This document shows positions 1-8,405 of a DNA stretch of 64,000 nt, piece after piece. The first letter of the stretch is position 1. Each line of letters opens with the position of its first letter. The DNA is from JABDBL01 sp963845445 (GTDB taxonomy: Bacteria > Cyanobacteriota > Vampirovibrionia > Obscuribacterales > Obscuribacteraceae). The position numbers were made by a program, and so were the translations under genes. Below the pieces are notes generated by a model. The model did no database searches. It was not told the origin of the DNA and was given only the letters and a program-made list of their open reading frames with translations. Where the stretch lies: contig CAWJSE010000002.1 of the NCBI GenBank assembly GCA_963845445.1, positions 1,054,001-1,118,000 on the forward strand. Direction: 5' to 3'.

Positions 1-179
1 TCGCTACTTTTGGTTTCAATAGCTCCATCAAGACGAACTCGAGCCACTGGCAATACCTTTGCCACTGCGAGCTTCAATTCACGGGGCAATTTAAGTGCTT
101 GAGCTGGGGGACTAAAGCCAAATAGCACACCGAATAAACATATAAAAATCACAAAGAATGGGTAGTACAATTTACTCAT
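1..179 (-). CDS. Secreted protein of unknown function, N-terminal part only
   Basis: The gene runs off the left edge, so only 59 codons are visible. They start at ATG 179-177. The first 28 residues form a classical Sec signal peptide: a short basic N-terminus, a hydrophobic core (FFVIFICLFGVLFGF) and a probable signal peptidase I site after PAQA. The mature part starts LKLPRELKLAVAKVLP. It lies 41 bp downstream of dnaJ on the same strand and may be cotranscribed. I do not recognise the family from this much sequence. An adjacent GTG just upstream is an alternative start; no strong ribosome binding site separates the two. Confidence 0.6.
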   Translation of the reverse strand, partial: MSKLYYPFFVIFICLFGVLFGFSPPAQALKLPRELKLAVAKVLPVARVRLDGAIETKSS

Positions 180-220
180 CACTTCGTGCTTAGCCACTCT
201 AATGCCCACTACAAAAATTC

Positions 221-1414
221 TTATTGGGTTTCGTGCTTTAGTTTAAAGGCGTCCACAATTTTACCTATTATAGAAGGTTCGCCTTTGTCTTCCTCTGCTT
301 CAGAAAAGGTATCCTTAACAGATCCCTTTTCCTCTTCTGGCATATTTTCTCCTCGCAATTCAGCAAGACGTTCAAATAGCTTCTTTTCTTCTAGCGACAA
401 TTTGATTGGCGTTTCAATATTCAATTGCACCAATTGATCACCGCGCCTGTTAGGATTATTAATACGCGGCACGCCAAGATTTTTCATAACCATAATGCGA
501 CCAGATTGTGTGCCAGCCGGAATTTTCAGAGACTTTTCCCCCTCAACGGTAGAAACTATTATTTCGCCCCCTAAAGCAGCTAGCGAAAAACTTATATTTT
601 GTTTGACAAATATATTTTCTCCATCTCGGACAAACTTTTCGTGTTCCTTCACCCGAATAAAAATGAATAGATCACCGAAAGTGCCTCCATTCCTACCTTT
701 ATCGCCGCCACCAGGTATTCGCATCCGAACACCACTTTCTATGCCCGCCGGGATTTTTAGCGGAAACTCCACGCTTTTCTCATTCAGCATCAAGCCGTGA
801 CAACCACGACATGGCTTCTCGATGCGCTTCCCAGAACCCTGACATGAAGGACACTCCGATACCCTTACACTTTGACCAAACCAGCTATTTATGACTTGTT
901 GTACTTGACCGACGCCATTGCAGGTCGAACAGGTGATTACTTTGCTATCCGGCGCAGTGCCTGAACCTTTACAGCTTGCACAGTCATCAAGTCTCTTTAT
1001 AGTTACCGTTTTTTCAACACCCGATACAGCTTCTAAAAAATCAATTTGCATTTCTAGCTGCAGATGGGAACCTGCCTCTGGCCCACTTCGTCTGGCGTTA
1101 CCAAAACCACCACCAAAAAAGGACTCTAATAATTCATCAAGGCCAAAACCAGCAAAAGCACCAAAGTCAAAATTATCAAAGCTATGTGTTTTTCCAGCAA
1201 CACCCTCATGACCGAAACGGTCATAAAGCGAGCGCTTCTGCTCGTCACAAAGAACTTCGTAAGCTTCAGCCAGTTCTTTAAAAGCAGCTTCATCGCCGCT
1301 TTGTTTGTTGTCTGGATGCAAATTGCGAGCCTTTGAGCGAAATACTTTTTTTATTTCTTCAACGGTTGACTGGCGAGAAACACCTAGTACTTCGTAATAA
1401 TCTCTTTTCGCCAT
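221..1414 (-). CDS. dnaJ: Chaperone protein DnaJ (Hsp40)
   Basis: This is the cytosolic cochaperone that delivers unfolded substrates to DnaK and stimulates its ATPase. The 397-residue product has the full type I layout: a J domain (residues 1-70) with HPD at 33-35, a Gly/Phe-rich stretch (about 80-107), and four zinc-binding CxxCxGxG-type motifs with cysteine pairs at 145/148, 162/165, 188/191 and 202/205. Two beta-sandwich substrate domains and an acidic tail follow. The fourth motif is shortened to CRGCHG. The reading frame extends 11 codons upstream, but the MAKRDYYEVLG start matches the family and has a GGAGG about 16 nt before it. It lies downstream of grpE, as in many grpE-dnaJ operons; dnaK is not in the window. 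Confidence 0.95.
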   Translation of the reverse strand: MAKRDYYEVLGVSRQSTVEEIKKVFRSKARNLHPDNKQSGDEAAFKELAEAYEVLCDEQKRSLYDRFGHEGVAGKTHSFDNFDFGAFAGFGLDELLESFFGGGFGNARRSGPEAGSHLQLEMQIDFLEAVSGVEKTVTIKRLDDCASCKGSGTAPDSKVITCSTCNGVGQVQQVINSWFGQSVRVSECPSCQGSGKRIEKPCRGCHGLMLNEKSVEFPLKIPAGIESGVRMRIPGGGDKGRNGGTFGDLFIFIRVKEHEKFVRDGENIFVKQNISFSLAALGGEIIVSTVEGEKSLKIPAGTQSGRIMVMKNLGVPRINNPNRRGDQLVQLNIETPIKLSLEEKKLFERLAELRGENMPEEEKGSVKDTFSEAEEDKGEPSIIGKIVDAFKLKHETQ

Positions 1415-1481
1415 AGAGGGCAAAGACGGACCTCCTTCACAAATCACTTTCGGTCTTAAACAATTTAATTTTCAAGCGTTT

Positions 1482-2345
1482 TTATAGATCTTCTTTAGAA
1501 GTATTTTGCTCATCCGCTTTCTTCCCAAGAGAAACATCAACGATATCAATCTCCGGTTCTTCTAGAACTTCAACGTCATCTTCCGCCTTATTTTCAGCAT
1601 CGCCATGCACTGGAATTTCAACATCGTTACCCACTACATTTACTAACGCCGGTCTGATTATCTTGTCACCCATAGCATAGCCACGCCGCAAATCATGAGC
1701 AACTGAACCGTCCGGTAATTCAGGAGCAATCACTTGCTGTACTGGTTCGTGCAAACGGGGATCGAATGTCTTTCCCACAGTATGCAACTGTTTAACCCCA
1801 ATCTGCTCCAAACAACGGATAAATCTGTCAGCTATCAGTTTAATGCTTTCAATTACATGGGCAAGCTCTGAGTTTTGATTGAAACTGTTTTTAGCACGAT
1901 CCAGATCATCAAGCGCAGGCAAAATTGCCTCTACCGCCTTATGTACTCCCATACTGGCTAATTCTTCTTTTTCTCGCTCTATTCTCTTTCTGTAGTTTTC
2001 AAAATCAGCAGCCATACGTTTATAAAGGCTCTTCCAATTCGGTAGCCCTAGCTTCCAACTGTTCAACTTGGGCATATAAATTGTCGCAACTGGAGCAAAT
2101 TCCCTGCTCATTACTTGATTTCACAGTACCCACGTTCATTCCATATTGCTCCGCGTCTACTTCATCTCCCGCATACATAGCTCTAAAGAAAGCTTTGGCC
2201 GCGTTAACTCTAGCACTGCTCTCTTCTTCACTCTCGGTAGCACTAGAATTATCAAGCTCTGAGTCGCCTTTAGCAGCAGTATCAGGCTTTATCTTGGCAT
2301 CTGGCCTTTCTTCTTTGCCAAAATATCTTCACTATCCGATGACAT
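1482..2345 (-). CDS. grpE: Nucleotide exchange factor GrpE, broken by two frameshifts
   Basis: GrpE releases ADP from DnaK. The conserved part is clear: AADFENYRKRIEREKEEL, then a C-terminal beta domain with GKTFDPRLHEPVQQV and GYAMGDKIIRPALVNV. The frame is broken twice. Starting at ATG 2345, one base is missing in the A-rich run near 2315-2320, and one extra base occurs near 2036 in the GAGCC preceding LYKRM. Repairing both gives about 287 residues. The acidic, low-complexity N-terminal region includes an unusual CSSC pair just before the predicted long helix. An essential heat-shock gene with two homopolymer-type indels is best explained by assembly error. A shorter in-frame segment (1482-2111) contains most of the family domain. 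Confidence 0.8.
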
Positions 2346-2568
2346 TTAGAACTGACCCCCAAATTTATTAGATATTCCCAAGTCTAACCTGCTTAAATTA
2401 ATGCTAAATTAACCCTATTTCTGGCGAAGTTGTCCCTTGACCATTTTACCTACTTTAACCAGCTAAATAGGCGCTTATGGCATTTTTTATCAATACTTTC
2501 ATGAAGCATTAGATAAATTCGTTCTTGCTATGCTAATTATGAGACATAAAACATAGGTTTGTATTTTA

Positions 2569-3228
2569 TTGAAACGCAACAAAACTTTTAAAGAAGCAAT
2601 AAAACGACAGGGCAGACCAAATGAATATGAATCTGCAATCGTTTCTATTATTAAGGATGCTCCTCAAGGCACCCACTTAACAGCACCTGATGTGTTTGCT
2701 AAAGCCCAAGAACTTGGCTTACCAGTAAGCATTTCGACAGTTTACCGCACCCTACATCGTCTAAAAACCGTAGGCAATGTCAGTACGGTATCGGGCGATA
2801 GGAAAATAAGGTATGAAGCAGCAGATGGGGGGCCAGAACACGACCATTTGATTTGTTTGAGTTGTGGTCTAACTATAGAATTTGTTGATCAAAGATTACC
2901 TACTTTTGGTCAAACGGTGGCCAAGCGCAAAGGTTTTTCTGTGATTAAAAGTCGCTTTGACATTTTAGGCTATTGTGAAAACTGCTTAAAGAGTAGCAAT
3001 GAAGATAAGAAGACAAAAATAAAGGAGCATTGGCAGTCAGCCGCCAGTAGTCTTGAGGAATCGATAAGTTTGATTGAGCAACTTAGCCAAGACGATCCAA
3101 ATGACGGTAGGCTGTCAGAATTAATAGCCAATAACCAGTTAGTTATAGAACAGCTAGCCGAGGCTCTAGAAAATTGCCAAACAGCAGATAAATTACTTAA
3201 TCGGAGCTTCAAGGGTATTGACCTTTGA
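2569..3228 (+). CDS. Fur-family metalloregulator with C-terminal helical extension
   Basis: This is a Fur/PerR/Zur-type DNA-binding repressor. Residues about 20-85 form the winged helix, with the recognition segment VSISTVYRTLHRLKTVG. The metal and dimer domain has HDH at 91-93 and two structural zinc pairs, C96xxC99 and C136xxC139. Most Fur proteins end soon after the second pair (about 140-150 residues). This one continues for about 80 residues of charged, heptad-like sequence (SLEESISLIEQLSQ and on). The only plausible start is TTG 2569, since an in-frame stop lies five codons upstream. It is divergent from grpE and its 3' end overlaps the convergent glycosyltransferase by 36 bp. Whether it senses iron, zinc or peroxide cannot be told from sequence. 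Confidence 0.85.
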   Translation: MKRNKTFKEAIKRQGRPNEYESAIVSIIKDAPQGTHLTAPDVFAKAQELGLPVSISTVYRTLHRLKTVGNVSTVSGDRKIRYEAADGGPEHDHLICLSCGLTIEFVDQRLPTFGQTVAKRKGFSVIKSRFDILGYCENCLKSSNEDKKTKIKEHWQSAASSLEESISLIEQLSQDDPNDGRLSELIANNQLVIEQLAEALENCQTADKLLNRSFKGIDL

Positions 3229-4248
3229 GTTTTCGGCAAACTTCTTCTCTCTTATTTGTCTATGTAAAAGCTCTTTTGCTACTTTCAGCTCCTCTTCAGA
3301 TTGAAGAATAATTTGTCGTAAGGCCGCAGAATCCAGTTTTCTCTTGCTTTTGATTGCTTTTCTTTTAGCTAACATTTTCGGTAGTAGAAACAAGGCATCG
3401 AGCACGCCACCTAACCAAGCAAAAACTGAACCTCCTCTGATTACCACTGCTGCCAGATAATAAGATTGCCAGAAAATAATCTGAGGCACAAATTCTATTA
3501 ACAAGTCTCCAGGAATATTCTTGACTATCATATTAATATTATTGCGACAAGACAAACGCACAACCAGCTTGCTATAGCCACTACCGGTAGTACCACATCC
3601 CAGATGATACATTATGGCATCAGGAACGTATAAACACCTATATCCGGCACTTTGCGCTCTTAAGGATAAATCTACATCCTCTAAGTAGGCAAAGAAGTCC
3701 TCATCAAACAGTCCAATATCATCAAGCATTGCTTTTCGATAAACAACTGCTCCACCACACGCGCCCAGAACGTATCGTTCTTTGTCGAACTGTCCAAAAT
3801 CAATCTGTCCGTGCCCAATTCTGCCAGGCAAACCGCCTCTTCTCAGTCCATCACCGGCTCCATCGATTAGTTTTGGATTATCCATTGAGAGCATTTTGCA
3901 AGCTACGCTACCAATCTCAATATTGTTAGTCAAAGCCTCAACCATTTTTTCAAGCCAGTGGACATTTGCTTTGGTATCGTTATTGATCAGCGCAATAAAA
4001 TTACCTTGGCTAACGTTTATACCTTTATTAACAGCAACACTAAAACCGGTATTGTGTTCTAGCGCAATTAGCTTAACTTGTGGATATTTTTTGCTTAATA
4101 GCTCGCACGAACCATCTTGAGAGCCATTGTCAACTACTATAATTTCAAATTGCTTATAAGACTGAGCCAAAATAGACTCAAGACAAGGAATCAGAAATTT
4201 ACGCCCGTTCCAATTAGGTATTACAATACTTACAAGATTTGTTGTCAT
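3193..4248 (-). CDS. Family 2 glycosyltransferase (rhamnosyltransferase-like)
   Basis: The 351-residue protein is an inverting GT-A fold enzyme that probably adds a sugar from a nucleotide donor during cell-surface polysaccharide synthesis. Visible motifs are SIVIPNWNG at the N-terminus, VDNGSQDGS (about 39-47), the metal-binding NND at 89-91 and the EDVDLSLR acidic motif at 190-197 that supplies the catalytic base in this family. The C-terminal third has a hydrophobic, probably membrane-associated stretch (about 255-295) followed by a basic helical tail. It is convergent with the Fur-like gene (36-bp overlap) and divergent from the glycosyltransferase at 4356. The acceptor and donor are not predictable. 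Confidence 0.85.
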   Translation of the reverse strand: MTTNLVSIVIPNWNGRKFLIPCLESILAQSYKQFEIIVVDNGSQDGSCELLSKKYPQVKLIALEHNTGFSVAVNKGINVSQGNFIALINNDTKANVHWLEKMVEALTNNIEIGSVACKMLSMDNPKLIDGAGDGLRRGGLPGRIGHGQIDFGQFDKERYVLGACGGAVVYRKAMLDDIGLFDEDFFAYLEDVDLSLRAQSAGYRCLYVPDAIMYHLGCGTTGSGYSKLVVRLSCRNNINMIVKNIPGDLLIEFVPQIIFWQSYYLAAVVIRGGSVFAWLGGVLDALFLLPKMLAKRKAIKSKRKLDSAALRQIILQSEEELKVAKELLHRQIREKKFAENSKVNTLEAPIK

Positions 4249-4355
4249 GCTAAATTTGCTTTCATCGCATTTTTATTGTAGACCATCAGCAAAAAGAAAT
4301 GAATTGAATCGGTAAAACCTTGCGACAACAGTAAAGCAGGTACTTAATATAACTA

Positions 4356-5675
4356 ATGAAGATACTACTCATAACTCTTGAGCCTGTTGCTGATCGTATG
4401 GCCGGGCCAGCCATACGCTGTTTAGAACTTGGCAAGCAATTAGCTAAACACTTCACTGTAACTGTCTTCTCTCCATATAAAACTTCCAGCAAATTATCGT
4501 TTGATGGTTGCGATCTCCAATTGGGATTAAACAAAAGAGAATTATTTCGCCTAGCGAGTCAACAAGATATTTTAATCATTCAGGCCAACGTGCTTAAACA
4601 ATACCCCAAACTTGCTTCCTTAGACAAATATTTGGTTGTTGATTTATACGATCCTTTTCTATTCAATATTCATCTTCAGTACGTAAATCACCCACCCACT
4701 ATAGCTTCTTCAATTTTTAGATTGATGCACAAATTACTCGAAAAACATATGCTTTCAGCTGACTTCACTATCTGTGCTTCGGAAAGACAGCGCGATTATT
4801 GGCTTGGTCGTTTTTGTGCTTTAGGACGAGTAAATCCTGATATACACAATTTCGATCCTTCCTTACGCAAATTGATTGATGTTGTACCTTTCGGCGTCCC
4901 CGAGAAAAAACCAGTATTAACCGGTCCAGGACCCAGAAGTCTTTTCCCTCAGATACAAGCAAAGGATCCAATTTTATTATGGGCTGGCGGCGTTTGGGAC
5001 TGGCTAGACCCACTTACTGTAATCAAAGCCGTTGACCAACTCAAAAGTCAAATTCCCAACCTTCGCCTTGTTTTCATGGGCAGGATATCACCTAACCCTC
5101 AGGTTCAAAGGATGAATATGTCTTCTCAGGTAGAACACTTAGCAAAAGAATTAGATCTTCTTGATAAAAACGTATTTTTTACCCCAGACTGGGTTAATTA
5201 TAATGACCGCGCCAATTTTCTCCTAGAAGCAACAATCGGTGTTTCGGCTCATTTTGACCTACCTGAAACAAGATATTCATTTCGCACCCGTTTGCTTGAT
5301 TATTTTTGGGCTAACTTGCCAATTATCACTACTAGCGGAGATGAATTAGCCACATTGATCGAAAATCGCCAGGCAGGCCTTGCGGTCAATTATCAAGACA
5401 TTGAGGGCTGGACCAAAGCAATAAGTACTCTATTGGGTGATCAAAAATTGTTGAAACGCTGCAGCGATGGTTCCAAATCTCTGGCTGAGCATTTTAGCTG
5501 GGATCGTGCCGCAGTGCCTCTTTTCAATTACTGTCAAAATCCTTATCATCTTCCAAACCATAAGAAAGTAACGATGCCCAATGTTTTTGAACGTGCGTAC
5601 TCTATTTACCATCGTGGAGGTAAAGAAATGCTTTTTAACCGGGCTAAGCAGATAATCAAAGAAAACCTGCATTAG
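4356..5675 (+). CDS. Glycosyltransferase, GT-B fold, family 4-like
   Basis: The 439-residue protein begins MKILLITLEPVADRMAGPAIR, the N-terminal Rossmann strand and Gly-rich loop of GT4 enzymes (donor-binding GPAIR loop). The C-terminal half carries the second Rossmann domain (LLWAGGVWDWLDPLTVIKAV, then LRLVFMG) and the region near FRTRLLDYFWANLPIITTSG and GLAVNYQD that binds the nucleotide-sugar. The usual EPFG/E-x7-E motif is modified. It is divergent from the GT2 gene with a 107-bp gap and lies 181 bp before trxB. With the two other glycosyltransferases nearby it probably serves surface-glycan assembly. The substrate is unknown. Confidence 0.75.
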   Translation: MKILLITLEPVADRMAGPAIRCLELGKQLAKHFTVTVFSPYKTSSKLSFDGCDLQLGLNKRELFRLASQQDILIIQANVLKQYPKLASLDKYLVVDLYDPFLFNIHLQYVNHPPTIASSIFRLMHKLLEKHMLSADFTICASERQRDYWLGRFCALGRVNPDIHNFDPSLRKLIDVVPFGVPEKKPVLTGPGPRSLFPQIQAKDPILLWAGGVWDWLDPLTVIKAVDQLKSQIPNLRLVFMGRISPNPQVQRMNMSSQVEHLAKELDLLDKNVFFTPDWVNYNDRANFLLEATIGVSAHFDLPETRYSFRTRLLDYFWANLPIITTSGDELATLIENRQAGLAVNYQDIEGWTKAISTLLGDQKLLKRCSDGSKSLAEHFSWDRAAVPLFNYCQNPYHLPNHKKVTMPNVFERAYSIYHRGGKEMLFNRAKQIIKENLH

Positions 5676-5856
5676 TTCGAAAACATTTTTGATTACTAAT
5701 AAATTATCGTCACATAGACAAGCACGCCAAAGGCAAAGCAGCGCTATAATAAATAGCAGCAGCCAAGGCTTAGCAACTAGCAATTGAATCAACAGAAATC
5801 AACATATATTCTGTAAAGGCTAAGTCAAGTCGGCGCTTGTAGATTGAAAGTAAAAA

Positions 5857-6831
5857 ATGGCAACACGAAAGAAAGTTACAATTCTTGGTTCAGGGTCAGC
5901 CGGTCTCACTGCCGCTATTTATGCCGCCAGAGCTAATTTAGAACCGCTTGTCATCAAGGGGTTGCAAGCTGGGGGACAGTTGACCATCACCACTGACGTC
6001 GAAAATTTCCCAGGTTTTCCTGATGGCATTCTGGGACCGGACCTCATGGAGAAAACACAACTCCAAGCAGAAAGATTCGGTACCCAATTCATAGACGACT
6101 GTGCATCTTCTGTCGATCTTTCAAAGCGCCCTTTTACTGTACATACGAGCACTGAAGAGATCATCACCGATACATTAATCATCTGCACTGGAGCTACAGC
6201 AAAATTGCTTGGTTTAGAAGCAGAAAAAAAGTTGATGGGTCATGGTGTTTCGGCTTGCGCCACTTGTGATGGCTTTTTCTTCAAAGATAAAGAGGTATTT
6301 GTTATTGGTGGTGGAGACACAGCGCTTGAGGAAGCGGTATTTTTAACGCGCTTTGCTAAACAGGTCACAGTAGTACATAGAAGGGAAACTTTCCGCGCTT
6401 CTCCTATTATGGTTAACCGCGCCAAGCAAAATAACAAAGTTAAATTTATCCTTAACACTATGGTCGAGAGCATTGAAGATATAAACAAAGGCGAAGTCAC
6501 TGGTATTAATTTGCGAGATGCAAAAACTAACAAAATAACTCACCATGAAGCTGATGGAGTTTTTATCGCCATAGGACATCAACCCAATACAGAATTATTC
6601 AAAGGACAATTAGATTTAACTGAAACCGGTTATATCGTTACGAAGGGCGTTAAAACGAGTATCACAGGAGTTTTTGCTGCCGGCGATGTGCAAGATGAAT
6701 TATATCGTCAAGCTGTAACAGCCGCTGGCTCTGGTTGCGCAGCTGCTTTAGAAGCGCAATGGCTTTTAGAGTCAGAAGAAGGACATCCAAGCATGCCCCT
6801 AGCTGATGAGAAGCAAAAAGTGGTCAAATAG
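5857..6831 (+). CDS. trxB: Thioredoxin reductase (NADPH)
   Basis: This cytosolic FAD enzyme passes electrons from NADPH to thioredoxin. The 324-residue length is typical. The FAD-binding GSGSAG is at 11-16, the redox-active disulfide CATC at 134-137, the NADPH-binding GGGDTA at 151-156 with the HRR phosphate clamp at 174-176, and the second FAD motif GVFAAGDV at 271-278. The conserved RQAVTAAGSGCAAALEA helix follows. A short polar tail extends beyond the family core. Neighbours are glycosyltransferases, so no operon function is implied. The spacer downstream is filled by the purine-rich repeat described separately. Confidence 0.95.
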   Translation: MATRKKVTILGSGSAGLTAAIYAARANLEPLVIKGLQAGGQLTITTDVENFPGFPDGILGPDLMEKTQLQAERFGTQFIDDCASSVDLSKRPFTVHTSTEEIITDTLIICTGATAKLLGLEAEKKLMGHGVSACATCDGFFFKDKEVFVIGGGDTALEEAVFLTRFAKQVTVVHRRETFRASPIMVNRAKQNNKVKFILNTMVESIEDINKGEVTGINLRDAKTNKITHHEADGVFIAIGHQPNTELFKGQLDLTETGYIVTKGVKTSITGVFAAGDVQDELYRQAVTAAGSGCAAALEAQWLLESEEGHPSMPLADEKQKVVK

Positions 6832-6959
6832 TATAATTCCTTTTACTGGTGCGGACAGCACCAAGGATTAAGTAAAGAGATAAGCCAACAGCGGCGATCA
6901 GGTGGCAGGCTTTAAAAGCAAATCCACAAAGCGGGCGCAAAGAATGAATCTAACGAACA

Positions 6960-7154
6960 GGCATTAAGCACGAGTTATAGCACAGCGAACGGCGGCGGTG
7001 AGCCTGCCGGAGCGAGCAAAGCATGCAGCGAACGGAGCGCCATGAGTGAATTAAAACGAATTTCAGCACAGCGAAGGACGGCGGTGAGCCGGCCGCAGCG
7101 CGCGCCGATACGCGCGGAGGGAGCAAAGCTTGCAGCGAACGGAGCGCTTATAAA
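6960..7154 (+). repeat. Two copies of the purine-rich spacer repeat
   Basis: The spacer between trxB and the next glycosyltransferase (323 bp) holds two related units, about 6978-7040 and 7070-7150. Each contains GGCGGTGAGCC followed by a tract ending in GCAGCGAACGGAGCG. They match, in the same orientation relative to transcription, the units found in the ribosomal-operon spacers. Each unit ends in CGGAGCGC just before a possible start codon. The 5' part of the spacer (6832-6960) contains only a weak hairpin (GGTGC/GCACC near 6850) and no recognised element. Confidence 0.75.
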
Positions 7155-7158
7155 TTGA
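7042..7158 (+). CDS. Possible small ORF inside the spacer repeat (38 aa)
   Basis: An ATG at 7042 is preceded at good distance by GGAG from the first repeat unit. The frame stays open through the second unit and ends in AEGAKLAANGALIN. Its TGA overlaps the TTG start of the next gene (sequence ATTGATAG), an arrangement typical of translational coupling. The last residues resemble those encoded in the same frame by the repeats before rplE and rplC. The repeat is poor in T and therefore poor in stop codons, so an open frame by chance is quite possible. It is listed as a hypothesis only. Confidence 0.25.
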   Translation: MSELKRISAQRRTAVSRPQRAPIRAEGAKLAANGALIN

Positions 7159-8357
7159 TAGATAGCAAATATGGCTGGCGTAATGTCAAAGTAGCAATGC
7201 TGGTTAGAAATTTTTCTTGTCACGGCGGACTAGAATTATATACTTATCAATTGGTGCAAGAATTACTTGCACGTGGACTGAGCATTACCGTGATTTGCGA
7301 AAAATCCGACGCGGATCTAAATCACGATAATCTCAAAGTAGTTCAAATAAAACCGACTAAGCCTCAGTCCAATAAAGTAAGCCAACTAGACCACTGTATA
7401 AAAGAATTCACACAAGCTATAAGTACTAACGGTCCTTTCGACATAGTTCACAGTCAACACACAGCAGCTCATAATATAGATGTCGTAACATTCCACAATC
7501 ATACAGTCAGTCGGCTTAATCACTGTGGTATGCCTTTGGAGATCGCTCTTAATAAAATTAAACTCTTACTTCGACCTGATTATATAATGCGCGATGAAGT
7601 GGATGCGATGCTCACCAGAGAAGCCCGAGTGCTTCTGTTTCCGTCCAAAATCTGCAAGCAAGATTTTATGGAGCGTTTTAAATTTCAAGACAAAAGAAAT
7701 ATGGCGTCGCTTACAGTAGCATACCCTGGTTGGCAATTAGTCGGATCAAACTCTTCAAGCAGTATTGAGAATTCTCAAGGCACTGTATTGACCAACGGCG
7801 TTCCCCGCGAAAGGACCATAATCTTTGTCGGCCGAGGCTATCGCAAAAAAGGACTGGATGTACTGTTATCTGCTTGTTTGCTTCTTAAGCAAAAAAACTA
7901 TTCGTTTAGACTCTTGATTGCAGGGTTAAGCGAAAAACTTTTAGACCGTTGGCAACTTAATGCTTTTGACTTAAGCAACAACGTCCATTATTTGGGCTTC
8001 GTAAAAGACATGGAGAAAGTTTATAGGGCTGGATCTATAATTGCTTCACCTTCTAGAGTAGAACCATTTGGTATGGCTGTATTGCAAGCAATGAGCTATG
8101 GACTTGTGCCAGTAGTGAGTAAGGTTGCTGGCGTATCCGAATTACTGCAAAATGATAGTGATGCTCTGGTAATCGAAAATCATCTAAACAGCGAAGAGCT
8201 AGCCTTGAAGTTAGCTCTTTTGTTGGATCAACCTCAACAGTTAGAAGCTATGTCCAAAGCAGCTCAGGCGAAAGCTCAAACCATAAACTGGAAAGGAACT
8301 GTTGACGCCACACTGAACGCCTATCAACAAGTATTTCAAAAGAAATATGTCTTCTAG
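7155..8357 (+). CDS. Family 4 glycosyltransferase
   Basis: A GT-B retaining glycosyltransferase of 400 residues. The N-terminal domain starts VAMLVRNFSCHGGLELYTYQL, with the GG-x-E loop typical of GT4. The C-terminal donor domain has IIFVGRGYRKKGLDVLLSA, VHYLGFVKDMEKVYRAGSII and the signature ASPSRVEPFGMAVLQAMSYG. The E-PFG-x5-QAM part corresponds to the E-x7-E nucleotide-sugar motif. The start is taken as TTG 7155, with GGAG 10 nt upstream supplied by the end of the spacer repeat. ATG 7197 is an alternative that would trim the first strand. It probably acts in surface glycan or lipopolysaccharide core synthesis. Confidence 0.85.
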   Translation: MIDSKYGWRNVKVAMLVRNFSCHGGLELYTYQLVQELLARGLSITVICEKSDADLNHDNLKVVQIKPTKPQSNKVSQLDHCIKEFTQAISTNGPFDIVHSQHTAAHNIDVVTFHNHTVSRLNHCGMPLEIALNKIKLLLRPDYIMRDEVDAMLTREARVLLFPSKICKQDFMERFKFQDKRNMASLTVAYPGWQLVGSNSSSSIENSQGTVLTNGVPRERTIIFVGRGYRKKGLDVLLSACLLLKQKNYSFRLLIAGLSEKLLDRWQLNAFDLSNNVHYLGFVKDMEKVYRAGSIIASPSRVEPFGMAVLQAMSYGLVPVVSKVAGVSELLQNDSDALVIENHLNSEELALKLALLLDQPQQLEAMSKAAQAKAQTINWKGTVDATLNAYQQVFQKKYVF

Positions 8358-8405
8358 CAAATCACACCATCCCTCAAAATTGAATATCAATCACTAGGTA
8401 TAGCA

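Noticed and set aside
1482..2345. Programmed ribosomal frameshifting to explain the broken genes
   Set aside because: Breaks occur in many unrelated genes, in both directions, and lack consistent slippery sites or downstream structures; assembly error explains them all.
1925..2371. Plus-strand frame of 148 codons opposite grpE
   Set aside because: The minus strand encodes grpE across this interval once two indels are repaired; the plus frame has no family features.
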